Shown here in pieces: positions 34,169-44,400 of a DNA stretch of 64,000 bases. The translations under genes were made by a program, and so were the position numbers. A model generated the notes under the pieces. The model saw nothing but the letters and a program-made list of their open reading frames with translations, was not told the DNA's origin and searched no databases. Within the stretch, counting starts at the first letter, position 1. Each line of letters starts with the position of its first letter. Origin of the DNA: Sinorhizobium sp. 6-70 (lineage in GTDB: Bacteria; Pseudomonadota; Alphaproteobacteria; Rhizobiales; Rhizobiaceae); contig NZ_JASKLS010000001.1 in the NCBI RefSeq assembly GCF_030124375.1, positions 1-64,000 on the forward strand. The letters run 5' to 3'.

Positions 34169-35539
34169 ATGGAACGGACGTGCCTGGCGATCATCCTGGC
34201 GGCTGGCGAGAGCACGCGGATGAAATCGTCCGTATCGAAGGTGCTGCACCCTGTGGCGGGAAGGCCCATGATTGCCCATGTCGTCGACGCGCTCGCCAGC
34301 GCCTCGATCTCGGATGTCGCGCTCGTCGTCGGCCGCGATGCCGAGGCCGTTGCTGCCGCAGCGCAGAAAGCCGGCGTTACCGTGGCCTCGTTTCTTCAAA
34401 AGGAGCGGCTAGGTACCGGGCATGCCGTGCTTGCGGCTCGCGAGGCCATCGCCAGAGGTTATGACGACATTCTGGTTGTCTTCGGTGACACACCGCTCAT
34501 CACGGCAGAGCCGCTCAGGGCAGCCCGCCAGGGCCTCGCCGAAGGCAACGACGTGGTTGTCATCGGGTTCGAGGCTGCCGACCCGACCGGTTACGGGCGC
34601 CTGATCGTCGAGAACGGCGTGCTGGTCGCGATCCGGGAGCACAAGGATGCTTCCGAGGCCGAGCGTCGCATCACCTATTGCAATGGCGGGTTGATGGCAA
34701 TCAACGGCCGCAAGGCCCTCGATCTTCTCGGTCGCATCGGCAATGCCAACGTCAAGGGCGAATACTATCTGACCGATCTCGTTGAGATCGCTCGCACCGT
34801 CGGGGGTAGGGCGGTCGCCGTCGAAGCGCCCGAGGAGGAATTGACGGGCTGCAACACGCGAGCGGAACTCGCCTATATCGAGCGTCTCTGGCAGCAGCGC
34901 CGGCGGCACGAACTGATGCTTTCAGGCGTGTCGATGATCGCGCCGGAAACGGTTTTCCTTTCCTGGGATACCGAGCTTGCCCAGGATGTTCTGGTGGAGC
35001 CGAACGTCGTCTTCGGCCCCGCTGTGAGCGTTGAGAGCGGAGCCATTATCCACGCCTTCTCGCATATCGAGGGCGCACATGTCCGCGCTGGCGCGACCGT
35101 CGGCCCGTTTGCACGGCTCCGTCCCGGCGCCGAACTCGGCCCGAACTCGAAGGTCGGCAATTTCTGCGAGGTGAAGAAAGCTGAAATCGGTGCCGGCGCC
35201 AAGGTCAATCATCTGACCTATATCGGCGATGCGTTCGTCGGTGCCGGATCGAACATCGGAGCGGGAACCATCACCTGCAACTACGACGGGGTCAACAAAC
35301 ACGTGACCCGCATTGGCGAGAATGCCTTCGTCGGCTCGAACTCGTCGCTTGTGGCTCCGGTCACGATCGGCGATGGCGCACTTGTCGCCTCCGGCAGCGT
35401 CATTACCGAGGACGTTCCTGCGGACGCAGTCGCCTTCGGGCGTGCGCGTCAGGATGTCAAGCCGGGCCGGGCGCGGATCCTGCGTGAGCGCTACGAAGCT
35501 GAGAAGGCCGCCAAGAAGAAGGCGAAGGCTGCCGAATAG
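34169..35539 (+). CDS. glmU: Bifunctional UDP-N-acetylglucosamine pyrophosphorylase / glucosamine-1-phosphate acetyltransferase
   Basis: 456 residues. The N-terminal uridyltransferase domain (1-~230) starts [26 protein letters not shown] and carries FGDTPLI. The C-terminal left-handed beta-helix (~250-440) has hexapeptide repeats, including [35 protein letters not shown] and [13 protein letters not shown]. It makes UDP-GlcNAc for peptidoglycan and lipid A. AAGGAG stands eight bases before the ATG at 34169 and only two before the ATG at 34163, so the former is preferred. The next gene, glmS, supplies its substrate pathway. Confidence 0.97.
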   Translation: MERTCLAIILAAGESTRMKSSVSKVLHPVAGRPMIAHVVDALASASISDVALVVGRDAEAVAAAAQKAGVTVASFLQKERLGTGHAVLAAREAIARGYDDILVVFGDTPLITAEPLRAARQGLAEGNDVVVIGFEAADPTGYGRLIVENGVLVAIREHKDASEAERRITYCNGGLMAINGRKALDLLGRIGNANVKGEYYLTDLVEIARTVGGRAVAVEAPEEELTGCNTRAELAYIERLWQQRRRHELMLSGVSMIAPETVFLSWDTELAQDVLVEPNVVFGPAVSVESGAIIHAFSHIEGAHVRAGATVGPFARLRPGAELGPNSKVGNFCEVKKAEIGAGAKVNHLTYIGDAFVGAGSNIGAGTITCNYDGVNKHVTRIGENAFVGSNSSLVAPVTIGDGALVASGSVITEDVPADAVAFGRARQDVKPGRARILRERYEAEKAAKKKAKAAE

Positions 35540-35682
35540 ACCTCGTTAAATACTGAAATTGAAAGTGAAAACGAACCGGATTGCCTCGCGCGGCAATTTC
35601 GCTACCAAGGCTCAAAGGCGGTAAGGGTCGCCTCGGGTGACGACTGCGCTGTGACAGGCGCGAAGAGAACGCGGAGAGGGAT

Positions 35683-37509
35683 ATGTGCGGGATTGTTGGC
35701 ATCGTGGGTAGTCAGCCGGTATCGGAGCGGTTGGTCGATGCGCTGAAGCGGTTGGAATATCGCGGTTATGATTCGGCCGGCGTCGCAACCATCGACGGAG
35801 GCCGGTTGAAGCGCCGCCGTGCCGAGGGGAAGCTGTTTAATCTCGAAGCGAAGCTGAAAGAGGAGCCGTTGGCGGGCAGCATCGGCATTGCCCACACGCG
35901 CTGGGCGACGCATGGTGCACCGACGGAACGCAATGCGCACCCCCATTTCACCGACGGCGTTGCCGTGGTCCACAACGGCATCATCGAGAACTTCGCGGAA
36001 TTGAAGGATGAACTTGCTGCGTCAGGCGCCGAGTTCCGCAGCGATACCGATACGGAAGTCGTGGCGCATCTCCTGGCGAAATACCATCGGGACGGGATGG
36101 GGCGACGGGAAGCGATGCATGCGATGCTGAGGCGCGTCACCGGGGCCTATGCGCTTGCCGTGCTCTTCGAAGACGATCCGTCGACGATCATGGCGGCACG
36201 AAACGGCCCGCCGCTCGCGATCGGCCACGGCGACGGCGAAATGTTCCTTGGATCGGATGCGATCGCCCTGGCGCCCTTTACCAATGAAATCACCTATCTG
36301 ATCGATGGCGACTGGGCTGTTATCGGGAAGAGCGGTGCGCACATCTTCGACATTGACGGCAACGCCGTCTCGCGCCCACGGCAGATTTCGATGGCTGCGG
36401 CCTACATGGTCGACAAGGGCAATCACCGCCATTTCATGGAGAAGGAAATCTACGAGCAGCCTGAGGTCATTTCCCACGCGCTCGGCCACTACATCAACTT
36501 CATCGAAAATCGTGTGACGGCTGTTTCGGACGGCATCGATTTCGCCAAAGTGCCGAATCTTGCGCTCTCCGCCTGCGGCACCGCCTACCTCGCCGGGTTG
36601 ATCGGCAAGTACTGGTTCGAGCGTTATGCACGCCTGCCGGTCGAAATCGATGTCGCGTCCGAGTTCCGCTATCGTGAGATCCCGCTCTCGCCTCAATCGG
36701 CCGCTCTCTTCATTTCGCAGTCGGGCGAAACGGCCGATACGCTGGCATCGCTCCGGTACTGCAAGGAACACGGCCTGAAGATCGGTGCCGTCGTCAATAC
36801 CCGCGAATCGACGATCGCGCGCGAGTCCGACGCCGTCTTCCCGATCCTCGCCGGTCCCGAAATCGGCGTCGCATCGACCAAAGCTTTCACCTGCCAGCTT
36901 GCCGTGCTCGCCACGCTTGCTATCGGGGCCGGCAGAGCCAGAGGCACGGTCAGCGAGCAGGAAGAACAGGCGCTGGTGAGAAGCCTTGCCGAGATGCCCC
37001 GCATCATGGGCCAGGTGTTGAACAGCATCCAGCCGAAGATCGAATTCCTGTCGCGCGAATTGTCGAAATGCCGCGACGTGCTCTACCTCGGCCGCGGCAC
37101 CAGCTTTCCGCTGGCGATGGAAGGCGCGCTGAAGCTCAAGGAGATTTCCTACATCCACGCGGAAGGCTATGCCGCCGGCGAACTGAAGCATGGCCCGATC
37201 GCGCTGATCGACGAGAACATGCCTGTTATCGTCATAGCGCCGCACGACCGTTTCTTCGACAAGACGGTCTCGAACATGCAGGAAGTCGCCGCTCGTGGCG
37301 GGCGCATCATTCTTATCACGGACGAGGCGGGAGCTGCGGCGTCGAAGCTCGACACGATGCATACCATCGTGTTGCCGAACGTCGACGAGATCATCGCGCC
37401 GATGATCTTCGCGTTGCCGATCCAGCTTCTTGCCTATCACACCGCTGTGTTCATGGGCACCGATGTCGATCAGCCGCGTAACCTGGCCAAGTCGGTAACG
37501 GTCGAATGA
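35683..37509 (+). CDS. glmS: Glutamine-fructose-6-phosphate aminotransferase (isomerizing)
   Basis: 608 residues, full length. The N-terminal glutaminase domain starts MCGIVGIVG with Cys2 as nucleophile and contains GIAHTRWATHGAPTERNAHPH. Two SIS domains follow (ACGTAYLAGLIGKYW, FISQSGETADTLASLR, LGRGTSFPLAMEGALKLKEISYIHAE). It ends PRNLAKSVTVE. It makes glucosamine-6-phosphate, the first committed step toward UDP-GlcNAc. The stop overlaps the GNAT gene start by four bases (ATGA). I see no ribozyme-like leader in the 140 bases before it. Confidence 0.98.
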   Translation: MCGIVGIVGSQPVSERLVDALKRLEYRGYDSAGVATIDGGRLKRRRAEGKLFNLEAKLKEEPLAGSIGIAHTRWATHGAPTERNAHPHFTDGVAVVHNGIIENFAELKDELAASGAEFRSDTDTEVVAHLLAKYHRDGMGRREAMHAMLRRVTGAYALAVLFEDDPSTIMAARNGPPLAIGHGDGEMFLGSDAIALAPFTNEITYLIDGDWAVIGKSGAHIFDIDGNAVSRPRQISMAAAYMVDKGNHRHFMEKEIYEQPEVISHALGHYINFIENRVTAVSDGIDFAKVPNLALSACGTAYLAGLIGKYWFERYARLPVEIDVASEFRYREIPLSPQSAALFISQSGETADTLASLRYCKEHGLKIGAVVNTRESTIARESDAVFPILAGPEIGVASTKAFTCQLAVLATLAIGAGRARGTVSEQEEQALVRSLAEMPRIMGQVLNSIQPKIEFLSRELSKCRDVLYLGRGTSFPLAMEGALKLKEISYIHAEGYAAGELKHGPIALIDENMPVIVIAPHDRFFDKTVSNMQEVAARGGRIILITDEAGAAASKLDTMHTIVLPNVDEIIAPMIFALPIQLLAYHTAVFMGTDVDQPRNLAKSVTVE

Positions 37510-38012
37510 TCATCCGGCCGGAGCGGAGCGACGATCACGAGGCTATTCACGATGTGACCGCGGCCGCCTTTGCCGGTCATCCACACAGTGACCAGACGGA
37601 ACCGTTCATCATCGAGCGCCTGCGCGCCGCCGGCGCGCTTGCCCTGTCGCTTGTTGCGGAAGACGCGGGTGAAGTGATCGCGCACGTCGCCTTCTCGCCG
37701 GTGACGATTACCCCCTCCGCCGCCGGGTGGTATGGCCTTGGTCCCGTGTCGGTGCGGCCAGACAGGCAGGGACGCGGTGTGGGCAGCGCGCTCATCCGCC
37801 ATGGCCTTGATATGTTAAGGAAATCCGGTGCTTCGGGCTGCGTCGTCGTTGGCGAGCCAGCGTTTTACCAGAAGTTCGGCTTTCGGCATGAAGCCGCCCT
37901 TGTTTTTCCGGGTTGTGCGCCGCAATATTTTCTAGTTCTGGCCTTGTCGGAGACGATGGTTTCCGGCAATGTCGCCTATCATCCGGCCTTTGGGGCCGAT
38001 GTGACGAATTGA
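37506..38012 (+). CDS. GNAT family N-acetyltransferase
   Basis: 168 residues. It has the GNAT acetyl-CoA binding motif LGPVSVRPDRQGRGVGSALIRHGL near residue 80-100, with the R/Q-x-x-G-x-G/A signature, preceded by VIAHVAFSPVTIT. The C-terminal VVVGEPAFYQKFGFRHEAAL is shared with YhbS-like members. The substrate is unknown. The ATG overlaps the glmS stop by four bases, so translation is coupled to it, and the DUF502 gene follows ten bases later. Confidence 0.88.
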   Translation: MIIRPERSDDHEAIHDVTAAAFAGHPHSDQTEPFIIERLRAAGALALSLVAEDAGEVIAHVAFSPVTITPSAAGWYGLGPVSVRPDRQGRGVGSALIRHGLDMLRKSGASGCVVVGEPAFYQKFGFRHEAALVFPGCAPQYFLVLALSETMVSGNVAYHPAFGADVTN

Positions 38013-38022
38013 TGGCAACGGC

Positions 38023-38715
38023 ATGACGGAAGGCTCCAAAAGCGGCACCATAGCGACCCGGCTGCGCAATTATTTCCTGACCGGGCTTATTATCTGCGCA
38101 CCCGTGGCGATCACGGTCTGGCTGGTACGCTCCTTTATCGAATGGGCGGACAGCTGGGTCAAACCTTACCTACCGAACTTTTACAACCCGGACACGTATT
38201 CGCCGGTCGCCATACCCGGTTTCGGCCTCCTCGTTGCTGTGATCGTCATAACACTCGTCGGATTTATGACGGCCAATCTCGTCGGACGGTCGATCGTCGC
38301 TTTCGGCGAGTCGCTCCTCAACAGGACGCCACTTGTCCGCACGATATACAAATCGCTGAAGCAGATTTTCCAGACTGTTCTCCAGGAACAGTCTTCGTCC
38401 TTCAAGAAGGCAGGGCTGATCGAGTATCCGAGTCCGGGCCTCTGGTCGCTGGTTTTCATCGCGACCGACGTCAAGGGCGAAATCGCAGCGAAGTTCGATG
38501 AGCGGGGCATGGACATGGTCACGGTCTTTCTTCCGCCCACGCCGATTCCGACCGCTGGCTTCCTGCTGTTCGTGCCGCGCGAGAAAATCATACCGCTTCA
38601 GATGAGTGCCGAGGACGCAGCCAAACTCCTCATTTCGGGCGGCCTTGTCGCCCCCGACTATAAGCCGCTCGCCAACGCGCCTCCGCGGTCGATACCCCAT
38701 CAGAAGACCGCCTAG
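38023..38715 (+). CDS. DUF502 family membrane protein
   Basis: 230 residues. Two N-terminal membrane spans (YFLTGLIICAPVAITVWLV near residue 17 and FGLLVAVIVITLVGFMTANLVG near residue 67) are followed by the DUF502 signature: LLNRTPLVRTIYKSLKQIFQTV, VLIEYPSPGLWSLVFIA-like and VFLPPTPIPTAGFLLFVPREKI. Its function is not established. It closes the glmS-GNAT-DUF502 run and is followed by a mosaic element that ends within recG on the other strand. Confidence 0.88.
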   Translation: MTEGSKSGTIATRLRNYFLTGLIICAPVAITVWLVRSFIEWADSWVKPYLPNFYNPDTYSPVAIPGFGLLVAVIVITLVGFMTANLVGRSIVAFGESLLNRTPLVRTIYKSLKQIFQTVLQEQSSSFKKAGLIEYPSPGLWSLVFIATDVKGEIAAKFDERGMDMVTVFLPPTPIPTAGFLLFVPREKIIPLQMSAEDAAKLLISGGLVAPDYKPLANAPPRSIPHQKTA

Positions 38716-38761
38716 CACTCGAGGCGAATCGTACCGCGATGAGTCGCATCGTCGGCACGCT

Positions 38762-38868
38762 CTAGAGCAATTCCAGGAAAAGTGTGTAACGGTTTTCCGT
38801 CCGGAATTGCGTAGTTTCAAAGAGTTAGATCATTTCGCCGTTTCAATGAAACAATGAAATGATCTAAC
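38762..38868. repeat. Palindromic mosaic element overlapping the recG stop codon
   Basis: The order is CTAGAGCAATTCCAGGAAAAG, then GTGTGTAACGG, TTTTCCGTCCGGAATTGCG, TAGTTTCAAAGAGTTAG and the palindromic end ATCATTTC...GAAATGATCTAAC. The final CTAAC contains, on the minus strand, the TAG stop of recG. It is the inverted counterpart of the copy at 44956-45101. Confidence 0.8.
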
Positions 38869-40969
38869 CGGCGCGCAGAAAACGGATCGCCTCGTCGCGT
38901 CGGTGAAGATAGAGGAGCGTTCGCAGCGCTTCACCACGCTCGGACGTGAGCTCAGGATCGCGCTCTATGAAATAGGCGGCATCCCTACGGGCGATCTCTA
39001 GAAGGTCCCCATGCGCCTCGAGGCTTGCAACACGGAAACCGGGTGTGCCGGATTGGCGCGTGCCAAGAAGCTCGCCTTCGCCGCGGAGCTTCAGATCTTC
39101 CTCGGCAATCAGAAAGCCGTCCTCAGTCTCGCGCAGAATGGAAAGACGCGCGCGTCCTGCTTCGCTGAGCGGGCTCTTGTAGAGGAGAATGCAGGTCGAT
39201 GCCTCATCACCTCGGCCAACGCGGCCTCTCAACTGATGCAGTTGCGCCAGACCAAAGCGCTCCGCGTGCTCGATCACCATGATCGTCGCGTCGGGAACGT
39301 CCACGCCGACCTCCACGACCGTCGTCGCCACGAGCAGGCGAATCTCGCCGTTCTTGAAGGCAAGCATCACGGCATCCTTGTCCGGACCGGACATACGACC
39401 GTGAACGAGGCCGACGTCACTGCCGAAGCGCTGGACAAGACTTTGATAGCGCTCATCCGCGGACATTACGTCGCTTTCTTCGGATTCCTCTACCAGCGGG
39501 CAGATCCAGTAGGCTTTCTTGCCTTGAGCGAGCGCCACATCGAGCCTGTCGACGATTTCATCCGTGCGCTCGGTGGGAATGGTCACCGTCTGTATCGGCT
39601 TTCGCCCGGCCGGCTTCTCGGTAAGCTTGGAGACATCCATGTCGCCGAAGGCGGCGAGCACGAGCGTGCGCGGAATAGGTGTCGCCGTCATGACGAGCAT
39701 GTGTGGGGAAATGCCCTTGGCGGTGAGCCGCAGCCGTTGGTGAACGCCGAAACGATGCTGTTCGTCGACGATGGCGAGCGCGAGTTGATGATAGTTCACG
39801 GCCTCCTGGAACAGAGCGTGCGTGCCGATCACCATCTGCGTTTCGCCGGACGCAATCCGTTCCAGGATCGCATCGCGCTCCTTGCCTTTCGTGCGCCCGG
39901 TCAGGACGTCGATCCCGATACCGGCCGGCGCAGCCATTTTCGAAAGCGTGGCATGATGCTGCCGCGCAAGGATCTCGGTCGGTGCCATCAGCACCGCCTG
40001 GCCGCCGGATTCGATCGCCGCAAGCATGGACATCAGCGCCACCGCCGTCTTGCCGGAACCGACATCGCCCTGCAGCAGGCGCAGCATGCGATCGCTTCCG
40101 GACATGTCGGCAAGTATGTCGCCGATCGCGACCGACTGGCTCGCGGTGAGCGAGAAAGGCAGCGCACGGATAACCGGCTGGCTCAATTTCCCGGTCGGAT
40201 GAACGGGGGTTCCGGCGACCTTGCGCAGCCGTTGACGCACAAGCGAAAGCGAGAGCTGCCCGGCAAGAAATTCGTCATAGGCGAGCCGTCGCCGGGCGGG
40301 AGCCTGCGCATCGACATCGGTTTCATCGCGGGGTTCGTGCAGGCGGTGGAAGCTTTCCCTTGCGCTTTGAAATCCCTGCTGACGGAGCAGCGCCTCGTCG
40401 AGCCACTCGGGCAGATCCGGCACCCGGGCCACCGCCGCCTCGATGGAGCGTCGCAACGCTCGCGGGGAGAGGCCGGCAGTCAGCCCATAGACGGGCTCGA
40501 CGAGCGGCAGATTTTCCGCCTCGGCGACCCTCACCATATAGTCGGGATGCACCATCGACGCGCGGCCATTGAACCAATCGACCTTGCCGCTGACGATAAC
40601 CGTTTCATCGACGGGCAGCGCCTTTTCCAGCCAGTTGCCTTTGACGCGGAAGAAAGTGAGCGCCAGTTCGCCGGTGTCATCGTGCAGGAACACGCGATAG
40701 GGTACGTTCGGTCTGCCGCGCGGAGAAGGCTGGTGTCGGTCGACGCGGCCGGTGATGGTGACGACCGACCCTTGCGGCGCATAGGCGATGCCCGGTTGCT
40801 GGCGCCGATCGATCAGCGAGTGAGGCGCATGAAAGACAAGATCGATCACCCGGCAATCGTCGATCGTTTCGCGGCCAAGCAGACGTGCATAGAGCTCGCC
40901 GGTTTTCGGGCCAACGCCGGGCAGCGTGTCGAGAGGAGAAAACAGCGGGTCGAGGAGGGCTGGGCGCAT
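38864..40969 (-). CDS. recG: ATP-dependent DNA helicase RecG
   Basis: 701 residues, the usual length. The N-terminal wedge/OB region carries LDTLPGVGPKTGELYARLLG and VVTITGRVDRH. The helicase core has LLQGDVGSGKTAVALMSML (Walker A), AIVDEQHRFGV (DEQH box), MTATPIPRTLVLAAFGDMDVS and LHQLRGRVGRGDE. RecG remodels stalled replication forks and branched DNA. The ATG at 40969 (MRPALLDPLFSPLDTLPGVGP) follows GGAGG; the longer open frame crosses the divergent sdhE gene and is not coding. The stop codon lies in a mosaic element. Confidence 0.96.
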   Translation of the reverse strand: MRPALLDPLFSPLDTLPGVGPKTGELYARLLGRETIDDCRVIDLVFHAPHSLIDRRQQPGIAYAPQGSVVTITGRVDRHQPSPRGRPNVPYRVFLHDDTGELALTFFRVKGNWLEKALPVDETVIVSGKVDWFNGRASMVHPDYMVRVAEAENLPLVEPVYGLTAGLSPRALRRSIEAAVARVPDLPEWLDEALLRQQGFQSARESFHRLHEPRDETDVDAQAPARRRLAYDEFLAGQLSLSLVRQRLRKVAGTPVHPTGKLSQPVIRALPFSLTASQSVAIGDILADMSGSDRMLRLLQGDVGSGKTAVALMSMLAAIESGGQAVLMAPTEILARQHHATLSKMAAPAGIGIDVLTGRTKGKERDAILERIASGETQMVIGTHALFQEAVNYHQLALAIVDEQHRFGVHQRLRLTAKGISPHMLVMTATPIPRTLVLAAFGDMDVSKLTEKPAGRKPIQTVTIPTERTDEIVDRLDVALAQGKKAYWICPLVEESEESDVMSADERYQSLVQRFGSDVGLVHGRMSGPDKDAVMLAFKNGEIRLLVATTVVEVGVDVPDATIMVIEHAERFGLAQLHQLRGRVGRGDEASTCILLYKSPLSEAGRARLSILRETEDGFLIAEEDLKLRGEGELLGTRQSGTPGFRVASLEAHGDLLEIARRDAAYFIERDPELTSERGEALRTLLYLHRRDEAIRFLRAG

Positions 40970-41090
40970 GACGATGAAATTGCGACGATAATTCCGGCTT
41001 TGGCAAGGCTGACAACCCGCCTTCCAGCGTTTATAGAGCCCAATGACTAAAAACCCGCCGCCATGGCTGCGGGCGGCAGGAAGGATTTCC

Positions 41091-41396
41091 ATGACCGGCA
41101 TCACACGTACAAGCGCCGATCTCGACCCGCGTCGGCGCAGGATCCTCTTTCGCTCCTGGCATCGCGGCATTCGCGAGATGGATTTGATTCTCGGGCAATT
41201 CGCCGAAACGGAGTTGGCGAGCCTCTCGGATGCGGAACTCGATGAACTGGAAACGATCATGCGCGAGGAAGACAACGATCTCGTACGATGGATCACCGGC
41301 GAGCAGCCCCTGCCGGCGCGTCACGCGACGCCTTTGTTCAGTCGGATCGCGGCTTATCGCCCCGACTTCGACAAGCTTCGTCAGGAAACGAAATAG
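41091..41396 (+). CDS. sdhE: Succinate dehydrogenase assembly factor (FAD assembly, SdhE)
   Basis: 101 residues. The SdhE/SDH5 signature is clear: RRRRILFRSWHRGIREMDLILGQF with the conserved RGxxExD-type core at about residues 20-30, then DAELDELETIMREEDNDLVRWITG. The protein attaches FAD covalently to the succinate dehydrogenase flavoprotein. AGGAAGG precedes the ATG at 41091. It is divergent from recG (121 bases apart) and 9 bases upstream of mfd, so it may share a transcript with mfd. Confidence 0.93.
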   Translation: MTGITRTSADLDPRRRRILFRSWHRGIREMDLILGQFAETELASLSDAELDELETIMREEDNDLVRWITGEQPLPARHATPLFSRIAAYRPDFDKLRQETK

Positions 41397-41405
41397 ATTT
41401 AAGCA

Positions 41406-44400
41406 ATGATATCTGGTCTTGACCCGAAGAAGATCCTTGCCGCGACACGGGAGGTGACGATCGGCCCGGTGCCGTCCGGCGCCGAGGCCCTGATCCTTGC
41501 AGAGTTGGCACGAGCGGGGAGCCCCGTCGCTTATATCCTTTCCGATGGTCAGCGGATTGCCGACCTTGAGCAGGTTCTCGGGTTCGTGGCCCCGGACATT
41601 CCGGTTCTCACCCTGCCGGGCTGGGATTGCCTCCCCTATGACCGTGTCTCCCCGAGTGCTGACACATCCGCGCGGAGGCTGGCCGCCTTGAGCGCGTTGA
41701 TCGCGCACCGGGCGAAACCGCATGCGGCGATCGTGCTCGTCACCGTCAACGCGGCCCTCCAGAAGATCTCGCCGCAGGACGTGATCGAAAGCCTCGCCTT
41801 TTCGGCAAGGCCGGGCAACCAGGTCCGCATGGACGATATTGCCGCGCGACTGGAGCGAAACGGTTTCGAGCGCGTGCCGACTGTGCGCGAGGTTGGCGAG
41901 TTCGCCGTCCGAGGCGGCATTCTCGACGTTTATGTGCCCGGCAGCGGCGAACCGTTGCGCCTGGATTTTTTCGGCGACACGCTTGAGACGATCCGCTCCT
42001 TCGATCCGGCGAGCCAGCGCACGACCGGCCAGGTGCGCTCGCTCGATCTCAACCCGATGAGCGAAGTGTCGCTGACGCCCGAGACCATCAGCCATTTCCG
42101 CAAGCAATATTTATCACTCTTCGGGGCTGCGACGCGGGACGACGCACTCTACCAGGCGGTATCGGAGGGGCGCCGCTACGCCGGCATGGAGCATTGGCTG
42201 CCGCTTTTCTATGACGGCTTGGAGACAGTCTTCGATTATCTCGACGGTTTCCGCATCGTCACGGATCATCTGGTGCGCGAAGCGGCGGCGGAGCGGTCGA
42301 AGCTCATCCTCGATTACTATGATGCCCGCCTTGCCTCCGCATCACCGGGCAAAAGCCAGATCTCCCAAGGCACACCATACAAGCCGGTGCCGCCGGAACT
42401 GCTTTACCTCAGCGCCAAGGGTTTTGGCGCGATGCTCTCTGAACGCAGCGCCGTCCGCCTGTCGCCATTTAGCGAGCATGAAGGTGAAGCGCGACAGGTC
42501 GTCGCCATCGAGGCGCGTCAGGGACTGCGTTGGGCAAAGGCGGCGGGTGAGGTCGAAAGCGACGGCGAACGCGCCAATGTCTTCGATCAAGCCGTGAAGC
42601 ACATCGCCGAAAGACGGGCGAGGGGCGCGAAGGTCGTGATCTCGGGGTGGACGGAAGGATCGCTCGATCGACTCCTGCAGGTTCTCAGCGAGCACGGGCT
42701 TGCAAACATTCGTCCGATCAAGGCTTTGTCCGATACTCTCTCGCTGAAGCCGGGCGAGGCGGCTTCCGCCGTCCTCAGTCTCGAAGCCGGATTCGAGACG
42801 GGCGATCTCGTGGTCATCGGCGAGCAGGACATCCTTGGCGACAGAATGGTGCGCCGATCGAAGCGTCGCAAACGCGGCGCTGACTTTATCGCCGAGGTGA
42901 CAGGTCTCGACGAGGGCAGCTATGTCGTCCACGCCGAGCACGGTATCGGCCGTTTCGTTGGCTTGCGCACGATCGAGGCGGCCGGCGCGCCGCACGACTG
43001 TCTCGAACTCGTCTATGCGGAGGGTGCCAAGCTCTTTCTGCCGGTCGAGAACATCGAGCTTCTGTCGCGTTATGGCTCCGAAGGCACGGACGCAATCCTT
43101 GACAAGCTCGGCGGCGTCGCGTGGCAGACGCGCAAGGCGAAGCTCAAGAAGCGGCTGCTCGATATGGCCGGAGGCCTGATCCGCATCGCTGCCGAACGGC
43201 ATACCCGCCATGCGCCTGTTCTGGCCGCTCAGGACGGAGTCTATGACGAGTTCGCCGCGCGCTTCCCCTACGATGAAACCGAGGACCAGATGAACTCGAT
43301 CGACGCCGTGCGCGACGATCTTGGAAGCGGTCGTCCGATGGACCGCCTGGTCTGCGGAGATGTCGGCTTCGGCAAGACCGAAGTGGCGCTGCGTGCCGCC
43401 TTCATCGCGGCAATGAACGGCGTGCAAGTCGCAGTCGTGGTTCCGACGACATTGCTTGCCCGGCAGCATTTCAGGACGTTCAGCGAGCGATTCCGCGGTC
43501 TGCCGGTCCGTATCCAGCAGGCCTCGCGGCTCGTCGGCTCGAAAGACCTCGCGTTGACGAAGAAGGAAGTGGCCGACGGCAAGACTGACATCGTCGTCGG
43601 CACGCACGCGCTGCTCGGCTCGTCGGTCAAGTTTGCCAATCTTGGGCTTTTGATCGTCGATGAGGAGCAGCACTTCGGCGTCAAGCACAAGGAACGGCTC
43701 AAGGAGCTGAAATCCGACGTCCATGTGTTGACCCTGTCGGCAACGCCAATTCCGCGCACGCTGCAGCTTGCCTTGACCGGCGTTCGCGAATTGTCGCTGA
43801 TCACGACGCCGCCGGTCGACCGCATGGCCGTGCGCACTTTCATCTCGCCCTTCGACGCGCTGGTGATCCGCGAGACACTGATGCGCGAGCATTATCGCGG
43901 CGGCCAGAGTTTTTATGTCTGCCCGCGCTTAAGCGACCTTTCGGAGATCCACGATTTCCTGAGATCCGATGTTCCGGAACTGAAGGTCGCGGTGGCGCAC
44001 GGACAGATGCCGGCTACCGAACTCGAAGACATCATGAACGCCTTCTACGAAGGACGGTACGACGTGCTCCTCTCGACGACGATCGTCGAATCGGGCCTCG
44101 ATGTGCCGACCGCCAACACCCTGATCGTGCACCGCGCCGACATGTTCGGCCTTGCCCAGCTCTACCAGCTTCGCGGCCGGGTAGGCCGATCCAAGGTCCG
44201 CGCCTTTGCGCTCTTCACATTGCCGGTCAACAAGACTTTGACAGGGCCGGCAGAGCGTCGCCTGAAAGTCCTGCAATCGCTCGACACGCTGGGAGCCGGC
44301 TTCCAGCTCGCCAGCCACGATCTCGATATCCGCGGCGCCGGCAACCTGCTCGGCGAGGAACAGTCCGGCCACATCAAGGAAGTCGGCTTCGAGCTTTACC

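Noticed and set aside
35540..35682. Possible glmS ribozyme or other riboswitch before glmS
   Set aside because: The leader is only about 140 bases and shows none of the pairing of the glmS ribozyme, which is known from Gram-positive bacteria.
36022..37440. Minus-strand frame of about 470 codons opposite glmS
   Set aside because: Antisense shadow of a conserved gene; composition rich in Arg and Asp without folds.
39011..41050. Long plus-strand frame of about 680 codons opposite recG
   Set aside because: It is antisense to a well-conserved helicase and has no protein-like motifs or ribosome binding site.
42342..43892. Minus-strand frame of about 516 codons opposite mfd
   Set aside because: Antisense shadow of a conserved gene; no motifs.
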